6,294 bases of DNA. It comes from Planctomycetota bacterium. GTDB taxonomy: Bacteria > Planctomycetota > SZUA-567. Position 1 is the first letter of the stretch. Every line of letters begins with the position of its first letter. Shown in pieces: positions 1 through 5,201 of this stretch. The notes beneath the pieces were generated by a model that had not been told where the DNA came from, did no database searches, and was given only the letters and a program-made list of their open reading frames with translations. The position numbers and the translations under genes were made by a program. Where the stretch lies: positions 1-6,294 of the forward strand of contig JAJBSZ010000342.1 in the NCBI GenBank assembly GCA_020861125.1, written 5' to 3'.

Positions 1-329
1 TGTTAAGTGGATTATTTGTCTATTTTTGAATTATCTTATGAGCCTAGTGGCCGCCCACGTGACGTTCTGCTACGAGGCTAGCGGTCGCCGGATTTCGAGA
101 AAAACCGAAAGTGATGATTTGCTGTGCGACCGCCGACGGACGTTGTCAATCGTCGCCGACGCGCCGCCATTCGGTCGGCCGATACTGGCTCTCGACACCG
201 CGCCGCTCACCTGCCAACAGGTAGCCTGGCGGCTCCACGTCGCATGCGGCGAGGGTGTGGGTATTTCAAGTTGCGTGCAGGAGCAGGCGCTTGCGCCACC
301 GGCACGCCAGGATAGGAGCGGCCGGTGGA
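1..329. other. Gene-free left margin with AT-rich edge
   Basis: No supportable gene. Only 9 of the first 40 bases are G or C; from about base 45 the sequence becomes GC-rich like the rest. A plus-strand frame opening at base 26 continues far into the antisense of the SYLF gene, with an Arg/Pro-rich translation typical of a shadow frame. A weak inverted repeat (GCGGTCG at 81-87, CGACCGC at 127-133) and the 296-328 inverted repeat are the only structures seen. No tRNA, attachment site or IS end is recognisable. Confidence 0.5.
296..328. other. Inverted repeat just downstream of the SYLF gene
   Basis: CCACCGGC at 296-303 pairs perfectly with GCCGGTGG at 321-328 across a 17-base loop, starting one base after the stop codon of the last gene. 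A smaller inverted repeat, GGCGC-TT-GCGCC at 286-297, shares its edge. The position would suit mRNA 3'-end protection or pausing. There is no run of T after it on the minus strand, so an intrinsic terminator is not supported. Confidence 0.35.
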
Positions 330-1325
330 TCAGCGCTGGCGGGTTTCCGCGGCCCGGGCGGCGGCTTCGTTGGCTTCCCGGGCGGCCGCTTCCGCTTCCC
401 GGGCGGCGTCGGTGGCTGCTCGCGAGGCCTCGTTGGCGGACCAGTAGGCTTCGTCCGCAGCGGCGGCGGCGGCCCGCGCCCGTTCCGCCGCCAGCGCCGC
501 CTCGGCGTCGAGTCCCGCCTGATCCACCGGGTCTCCGTATTCATCCGGATAGTATTCCGGCGCATAGGGCATGGCCGGTCCGGGGGACGGATCCCGCAGG
601 GAATGGGCGTAGGGCGAGTTGTCCGGCGCCGCCGACCGCTGGGAATACCGGGTCAGGGTTTCAATCATGGGGATCGCTTCCGGTGGAATGGGAACCATCC
701 GGTTTAGCAGGATGTCCTTCACCTTGATGTCCATGCCATACAGGGCACGGTTGTTTTTGTCGTGGTTGAGGAGGGCGCCGCCTTCAAAACTGGCGCCGGC
801 GAACAGCCCTTTGGAACGGGAATAGGCCAGAAGAGCGGTGCCCGGCCCCACCTGGGCGCTGGCATCCCGCCCCACCGGCCCGGCGGCAGCCGAAGCGTCG
901 ACGCCGATCTTGAAGCGCGATTTCAACAGCATTTCCACCCCGGAGCGGTTCATGATGAGAATGATGGCGTCGATGGCCTGACCGCCGATCTGGAAACCGA
1001 AACTGCCCTGTCCGGACATGATGAAGGCCGGCGCCGACCACTGGTTGGTTTCGCGGTCGTGCAGAAAAATCACGCCGTCGCCGCCCTTGACGCCGAAGAC
1101 GAAGCCCGCCTTGTACTGGCGCATGATAATGACCCCGTGGCAATCCGCCAGGAGATCCGCAGGAATGGCCTTGTCGGGCGCGAACTGGAAGTCGATGAAA
1201 TACTGGCGGAATTCCTCGAGCCGACGGGCGACATCCCGCCGCGAGGCGGCATCGGCTTCCGCCACCATGGCCAGGATCACGATGGCCGCGGCCGCGGCCC
1301 AGCGCCGGTGGATTTTCACATGCAC
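330..1325 (-). CDS. Exported SYLF/YSC84-type lipid-binding-domain protein with Ala-rich helical tail
   Basis: 331 aa from the chosen start. An N-terminal signal (Arg at 7-8, hydrophobic core about 9-22, ADA before A27) predicts Sec export with cleavage after residue 26. Residues 60-200 are a SYLF (Ysc84) domain: CHGVIIM near 62-68, AGFVFGVKGGDGV at 73-85, the Ser/Gly-rich QGSFGFQIGGQ at 106-116, then VDASAAAGPVGRDASA at 142-157, and YSRSKGLFAGASFEG at 168-182. In eukaryotes the domain binds phosphoinositides; bacterial secreted versions are common but their role is poorly known. A Pro/Tyr-rich linker (about 234-266) leads to an Ala/Glu/Arg tail (271-331) with heptad character. The start is GTG at 1325, placed seven bases after GGAGG. 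In-frame GTGs at 1331 (too close) and 1319 (13 bases away) are alternatives, and an ATG at 1478 would overlap the kinase-like gene by 125 bp and put about 50 residues before the signal peptide. Probably co-transcribed with the kinase-like gene, 28 bp upstream. Confidence 0.9.
   Translation of the reverse strand: MHVKIHRRWAAAAAIVILAMVAEADAASRRDVARRLEEFRQYFIDFQFAPDKAIPADLLADCHGVIIMRQYKAGFVFGVKGGDGVIFLHDRETNQWSAPAFIMSGQGSFGFQIGGQAIDAIILIMNRSGVEMLLKSRFKIGVDASAAAGPVGRDASAQVGPGTALLAYSRSKGLFAGASFEGGALLNHDKNNRALYGMDIKVKDILLNRMVPIPPEAIPMIETLTRYSQRSAAPDNSPYAHSLRDPSPGPAMPYAPEYYPDEYGDPVDQAGLDAEAALAAERARAAAAAADEAYWSANEASRAATDAAREAEAAAREANEAAARAAETRQR
373..407. repeat. 21-bp-period direct repeat encoding heptads in the SYLF-protein tail
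   Basis: The 14-mer GCTTCCCGGGCGGC occurs at 373-386 and 394-407, a spacing of 21 bp or seven codons. On the minus strand it lies in the Ala/Glu/Arg tail, where REAEAAA is followed by REANEAA. Seven-residue periodicity suits a coiled coil or long amphipathic helix and suggests growth by in-frame duplication. Confidence 0.65.
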
Positions 1326-1332
1326 GCTCACC

Positions 1333-1337
1333 CCTCC
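1333..1337 (-). promoter_or_regulatory. Shine-Dalgarno site that decides the GTG start of the SYLF gene
   Basis: The minus strand reads GGAGG here, seven bases before GTG 1325. Three in-frame GTG codons lie close together (1331, 1325, 1319). Only the middle one has normal spacing, which is why the gene is started there. The site lies in the 28-bp gap after the stop codon of the kinase-like gene. Confidence 0.65.
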
Positions 1338-1353
1338 TGTCCCAAGCCCCCGG

Positions 1354-2835
1354 TTAGCCGAGGCTGGCAAACCGTTCGCCCGCTTCGTCCCACCGGTCCG
1401 CATCCCCGGTCGGTTCGAAGGTGACGGTTCCAAACGAATCCCGCACCAGCGCCCGCGCTTCGGCCAACGAGGCGACATCTCCCAGCGCCATGAGCTGGAG
1501 GAGAATATTGCCGACCGCCTTGGCTTCCACCGGTCCCGCCTTGACTGTCAGGCCGGTGGCATCGGCCAGACACTGGGTGAAGTATTGCACCCCGCTGCCC
1601 CAGCCCACCACGTGGATTACCGAATACCGCCTGCCGGTCAGCTCCCGCAACCGGCGGATGGCCTGGCGGTGGGAAAGCACCATGCTGTCCAGGCAGAGCC
1701 GAACGAAGTCGGATCGGGTTTCGGCCGGCGGCTGGCCGGTTTCCCGAAGCATCGCCTGCAGGTACATTGGCATGTCGTCCGCGTCCAGCACCCGGGGATC
1801 GTCCGGATTCAGCAGCCGTTCCGGCGGCCTTTCCCCGTCCACCAGATCCAGGATGGAAGCGGTGTCCAGTTCGTGCCCGTCCTCCCGGCTCCAAGCCCGG
1901 ACGCATTCCGCCAGGACATGGAAGCCCATGGCTCCCCGCAGCAGACGGGTGGTGCCGTCGACGCCCCCTTCGTTGGTCAGCCCGGCGGAGAAGGCGGCGT
2001 CATTGATTAACGGGCTGGATACCTCGACCCCGACCTGATCCCAATCGCCCGACACCACGTAGAGCCAGTCCTCGCCCTCCGCCGGCACCGCCGCCACCGC
2101 GCCGGCAAAGGCATGGCTGGCCGGCGCGATGACCGGCGTGGGCCCGAGGCCGCACCCCGCCGCCACCGCATCCAGGATCGGACCGATAACCGTGCCGGGC
2201 GCGACGATCTCCGGCATCATTCCCGGAGGAATTTTCGCCGAGAGGATGATGTCCCGCGACCAGTCCATGCTCTCCGCGTCGTACATGCCGGTGGTGGTGG
2301 CAACGGTGTATTCCTGGACCGGCGCGCCGGAAAGGAAGTAGGAGACGAGGTCGGGGATCATCAGCATGGTCACCGCCTTGTCCAGCAGCGGGCTGTTGGC
2401 CAAGGCCATGGAATAGAGCTGAAATAGGGTCACCTCCCGACGGCTCAGAATACCCGTGCGCTGATACAGGCTCCGCTCCGGAATCACCTGAAACATCCGT
2501 TCCGGCGCGCCACTGGTCCGGCTGTCGGCGTGGCTGACCGGGTTGGCCAGGAGGTGTCCGGTCTTGTCGAGAAGGCCGAAGTCGCAACCCCAGCCGTCGC
2601 AGGCGATGCCGGCCAAGGAGTAACCGTGTTTGGCGCTGTACCGGGACAAAGCCGTACGGGCATTCCGGATCATGGCCGGAAAATCCCAGTAGATCGTACC
2701 CAACATGGGCGTGGACAGCACCGGGAACCGGTGCAGCGTTTCCACAGCCAGCCGCGCGCCGTCGAAGGCGCCGCACATGGCGACACCGCTGCCGGTGCCG
2801 TAGTCCAGAGCCACATAGCGTTTCTGTTTTTCCAT
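1354..2835 (-). CDS. Rhamnulokinase-like FGGY-family protein lacking the catalytic Asp (possible pseudokinase)
   Basis: 493 aa, close to E. coli RhaB (489). Rhamnulokinase phosphorylates L-rhamnulose with ATP in rhamnose breakdown. The match runs the full length: DYGTGSG at 11-17, DGWGCDFGLLDK at 80-91, DSRTSG at 104-109, YQRTGI at 124-129, EYTVATTT at 175-182, TNEGGVDG at 287-294, and AGPVEAKAVGNILLQLM at 433-449. Several functional positions differ, judged against RhaB from memory. The catalytic-base block SHDTA reads SHAFA, so Asp (E. coli Asp237) is Ala242 and the next Thr is Phe243. The phosphate-loop SGTW reads SGDW (D264). The adenosine-loop GGG reads GWG (W412). Arg in ASSGR is Val18, and Arg in YRDSR is Ala103. 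The frame is unbroken, so this is not decay by frameshift. The start at ATG 2835 follows GGAGG by four bases; a GTG at 2853 lies over that Shine-Dalgarno sequence and is disfavoured. No rhamnose isomerase, aldolase or transporter is adjacent. The SYLF gene follows after 28 bp. Fold assignment is firm; sugar kinase activity is doubtful. Confidence 0.9.
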   Translation of the reverse strand: MEKQKRYVALDYGTGSGVAMCGAFDGARLAVETLHRFPVLSTPMLGTIYWDFPAMIRNARTALSRYSAKHGYSLAGIACDGWGCDFGLLDKTGHLLANPVSHADSRTSGAPERMFQVIPERSLYQRTGILSRREVTLFQLYSMALANSPLLDKAVTMLMIPDLVSYFLSGAPVQEYTVATTTGMYDAESMDWSRDIILSAKIPPGMMPEIVAPGTVIGPILDAVAAGCGLGPTPVIAPASHAFAGAVAAVPAEGEDWLYVVSGDWDQVGVEVSSPLINDAAFSAGLTNEGGVDGTTRLLRGAMGFHVLAECVRAWSREDGHELDTASILDLVDGERPPERLLNPDDPRVLDADDMPMYLQAMLRETGQPPAETRSDFVRLCLDSMVLSHRQAIRRLRELTGRRYSVIHVVGWGSGVQYFTQCLADATGLTVKAGPVEAKAVGNILLQLMALGDVASLAEARALVRDSFGTVTFEPTGDADRWDEAGERFASLG

Positions 2836-2999
2836 CTTCCCTCCAACCTCCACCTGACAATCTGTTCCCGTCCCGTTCCCGCCGCTGCCGTCACCGCGGC
2901 CATCCGGGGAGGCGCAGGCACGGCCGTTTTTTCAACGCCGGAATCCGGACCTCTCTCGTTGGCGCGGTGTCTTTTTCCCCGCCCCCAGAAAGCGGTCCT
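2836..2999. other. 164-bp gap between ppk1 and the rhamnulokinase-like gene
   Basis: The only gap of size between the four genes. It ends in the Shine-Dalgarno site of the kinase-like gene. On the minus strand there is a TTGAAA that could serve as a -35 element, but no acceptable -10 about 17 bases further on. A short palindrome, CCGGATTCCGG, is not followed by a U-tract. Whether a separate promoter lies here cannot be read from the sequence. Confidence 0.4.
2839..2844 (-). promoter_or_regulatory. Shine-Dalgarno site of the rhamnulokinase-like gene
   Basis: The minus strand reads GGAGGG, three to four bases before ATG 2835. The upstream in-frame GTG at 2853 has no comparable site ahead of it and would make the GGAGGG part of the coding sequence, so 2835 is the preferred start. 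Confidence 0.65.
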
Positions 3000-5174
3000 T
3001 CAGGAACGCCGTCTGTCCCCGGGGGCCGTCCGGACGGTGAAGACGGTGTGTTTTTTCTCGTCGCGGGAGGTTGCCGCCATGGCCACCGCCCGGTCGTAAA
3101 GTTTTTCCTGGCTGCGGTAGATCGGCTCGTACGGCGCCGGCTTTTCCCGGGAATACACCCCGTCCGGCAGCAGGCGCCAGGCGCTGACATTGTCGGCGAA
3201 GCCGGCGTCCAGCACCGCCAGGGCCTGTTTGAAGCAGACGGGATCGTTGATCGGGAACAGCAGTTCCAGCCGCCGGTCCATATTCCGTTCCATCCAGTCG
3301 GCCGAAGAGAGATACACCTCTTCGTTGCCGCCGTTATGGTAGTGGAAGATCCGCGGGTGTTCGAGAAACCGGTCGACGATGGAGAACACGCGGATATTTT
3401 CCGACAGCCCCGGTACGCCGGGCCGCAGCCGGCACATCCCCCGGACGAGGAGGTCGATGCGCACGCCGGCCTGGCTGGCCCGGTACAGCTCGCGGATGAT
3501 TTGCGGGTCGATCAGGGCGTTCATTTTGGCGCGGATGAAGCCGGGCCGTTCGGGGGTGTGCTTTTCGATCTCCCGCCGGATCATGGCCGTGGTCCGCGCC
3601 CGCAGGCCGATAGGCGCCATTTCGATGTAATTCCAGACCGGCGGCAGGCTGTAGCCGGTGATGACATTGAAGAAAGACGAGATGTCCGCCCCCATGTCGG
3701 GATCCGCCGTCAACAAGCCGAGGTCCGTATACAGCCGGGCGGTGCGGTCGTTGTAGTTGCCGGTCGCCAGGTGGCAGTAGCGCCGGATGCCGTCCGACTC
3801 GCGGCGGATCACCAGCGCCGCCTTGGAATGGGTTTTGTACCCGACGACACCGTAGATGACGTGGGCGCCGGCGGCGTCGAGACGCCGGGCCCAAGTGATA
3901 TTCGCCTCCTCGTCGAAGCGGGCCTGCAATTCCACCAAAGCCGTCACCTGTTTCTTCCGCTCGGCGGCCCGGATCAGGGCCCGCACCAGGGGACTCTGGC
4001 CGCTCACCCGGTAGAGGGTGATTTTGATGGCCAGCACGTTGGGATCGTCGGCAGCGCTTTCGATGAGCCGGGTCACCGGATCAAACGACTGATAGGGCAA
4101 ACTGAGGAGCACATCGCCCCCGGCGATGACCGAGAAAATGTCGTCGTTGGTCGCAAAAGCGGGGTGCGACTGGGGCGGCCACGGTGGCTCGAGCAGATCC
4201 GGCCGATCCACCATCGGCACCAAACCGAAGAGACTGCTGAGATCCAGCATGCCGGTGCTGCGGAAAATATCCTCGGGCTCGAGCTCAAGCCGATCGCAAA
4301 GGTAGAGAGTTTCGGTATCCGGCACCTTGTCGGAGACGGACAGCCGCACCGGCACGCCCCACCGGCTCCGTTTCAGGCCCTCCTGGATGGCGAGGATGAG
4401 GTCATCCGCCTGGTCCTCGTCCAGTGTGAGTTCGGCGTCGCGGGTGATGCGGAAGTGGTGGGCACCCAGAATGTCGTAACCGTTGACGATTTCGGCCGCG
4501 AACATGGTGACCACGTCTTCCAGCAGCACAAAGCGGGAAATGCCGTCCCGACGCTGCAGGCGGATGAACCGGGTCAGGCCGGACGGCACCTGCACCAGGA
4601 CGGTGTCGGCCTTGCTGAAAAAGCTCTCTTCCAGCTCCGGGCGGGCCGCCAGGCGGAGGAGAATATAGATGGCGCCCGAACTGAGGAGCGGGAAAGGATG
4701 GGTGGCGTCCACCACCATCGGGGTCAGGACCGGCAGGACCTGTTCCCGAAAATAGGCGGCGAGAAAATCCCGATCCTCGGCGGTCAGCTCTTCCGGTCCG
4801 ACAATGGCCACGCTGGACGCCCGCAACGCCGGCAGCACGTCTTCCGACCACACACGGTTGGCGCGGGTCAGGAGTTCCCGCGCCTGCTCGCGCATGGTGT
4901 CCAAAAGCAGGCGGGGCGCCATGCCGTCAGGGCCGGTCAAACTGTCCCCCTGCTTCAGGAGACGGCGGATATAGGCGACGCGCACCATGAAAAACTCGTC
5001 CAGATTGGACGACACGATGGCCAGAAATTTCACCCGATCCAGCAGCGGAAGGTTGAGGTCTTCCGCCTGCGCCAGCACCCGATAGTTGAAGGCGATAAGC
5101 GACAGGTCCCGGTTGATCCATTTTTCCGGGCCGATATCATCCGTCTTCGCGGCACTGGCGATGGTGGTGGTCAT
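3000..5174 (-). CDS. ppk1: Polyphosphate kinase 1 (PPK1)
   Basis: 724 aa, full length for the family (E. coli enzyme about 690). PPK1 reversibly transfers the terminal phosphate of ATP onto long-chain inorganic polyphosphate, used for phosphate and energy storage and stress responses; family members are cytoplasmic or peripheral membrane proteins. The N-terminal domain shows the usual helical start (INRDLSLIAFNYRVL at 20-34, SSNLDEFFMVR at 55-65) and the HPFPLLSS block at 159-166. The catalytic half has LPYQSFDPV at 359-367, ARFDEEANI at 418-426 and THSK at 448-451, where H449 corresponds to the autophosphorylated His (E. coli His435). RLRPGVPGLSENI at 582-594 is followed by RFLEH, where H606 corresponds to the second catalytic His (E. 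coli His592). ADWMERNMDRRLEL at 625-638 closes the second phospholipase-D-like domain. The ATG is preceded by AGAGGA about seven bases upstream. All key residues are present, so it should be active. It follows the repeat protein by 27 bp; no Pho-box-like site was identified. Confidence 0.97.
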   Translation of the reverse strand: MTTTIASAAKTDDIGPEKWINRDLSLIAFNYRVLAQAEDLNLPLLDRVKFLAIVSSNLDEFFMVRVAYIRRLLKQGDSLTGPDGMAPRLLLDTMREQARELLTRANRVWSEDVLPALRASSVAIVGPEELTAEDRDFLAAYFREQVLPVLTPMVVDATHPFPLLSSGAIYILLRLAARPELEESFFSKADTVLVQVPSGLTRFIRLQRRDGISRFVLLEDVVTMFAAEIVNGYDILGAHHFRITRDAELTLDEDQADDLILAIQEGLKRSRWGVPVRLSVSDKVPDTETLYLCDRLELEPEDIFRSTGMLDLSSLFGLVPMVDRPDLLEPPWPPQSHPAFATNDDIFSVIAGGDVLLSLPYQSFDPVTRLIESAADDPNVLAIKITLYRVSGQSPLVRALIRAAERKKQVTALVELQARFDEEANITWARRLDAAGAHVIYGVVGYKTHSKAALVIRRESDGIRRYCHLATGNYNDRTARLYTDLGLLTADPDMGADISSFFNVITGYSLPPVWNYIEMAPIGLRARTTAMIRREIEKHTPERPGFIRAKMNALIDPQIIRELYRASQAGVRIDLLVRGMCRLRPGVPGLSENIRVFSIVDRFLEHPRIFHYHNGGNEEVYLSSADWMERNMDRRLELLFPINDPVCFKQALAVLDAGFADNVSAWRLLPDGVYSREKPAPYEPIYRSQEKLYDRAVAMAATSRDEKKHTVFTVRTAPGDRRRS

Positions 5175-5201
5175 GGTTGGTTCCTCTCGGGGCCAGGACG
5201 G

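Noticed and set aside
81..133. Inverted repeat GCGGTCG/CGACCGC as an operator or attachment site
   Set aside because: Seven bases with a 39-base loop is within chance expectation in GC-rich DNA, and no gene or integrase lies nearby.
100..180. Minus-strand TTGACA near 144-149 as a promoter -35 element
   Set aside because: No recognisable -10 lies at 16-18 bases, and it points out of the window with no gene visible downstream.
26..727. Plus-strand open frame starting in the AT-rich margin and running over the SYLF gene 3' end
   Set aside because: The last 400 bases are the antisense of the SYLF tail, giving Arg/Pro/Gly runs. No Shine-Dalgarno site precedes the ATG and nothing in the first 100 codons resembles a known protein.
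330..1478. Longer SYLF gene starting at ATG 1478
   Set aside because: It would overlap the kinase-like gene by 125 bp and put about 50 unrelated residues before a clear signal peptide. GTG 1325 has a well-spaced GGAGG.
1018..2010. Long plus-strand open frame (330 codons) antisense to the kinase-like and SYLF genes
   Set aside because: It crosses the boundary of two well-supported minus-strand genes. The translation is low-complexity and Arg/Pro/Ser-rich with no family motif, as expected for a shadow frame in GC-rich DNA.
1354..2835. Calling the gene rhaB, or alternatively a pseudogene
   Set aside because: The name rhaB implies an active rhamnulokinase, but the catalytic Asp and several contact residues are absent. 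A pseudogene label is not supported because the frame is intact from a good ribosome site to the stop at full family length.
2000..2860. Minus-strand frame of 286 codons overlapping the kinase-like gene
   Set aside because: It is in another frame over strongly conserved rhamnulokinase sequence, and its Arg/Gly/His-rich translation has no motif.
2870..2960. Intrinsic terminator after ppk1, using the CCGG palindrome or the T6 tract near 2927
   Set aside because: The T-run is on the plus strand, whereas transcription is on the minus strand. The palindrome allows only a 4-bp stem and has no following U-tract on the correct strand.
3000..5174. PPK1 catalytic-residue loss as a parallel to the altered kinase-like neighbour
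   Set aside because: Both histidines (H449, H606) and the surrounding ARFDEEANI and RPGVPGLSENI motifs are intact, so the enzyme looks normal.
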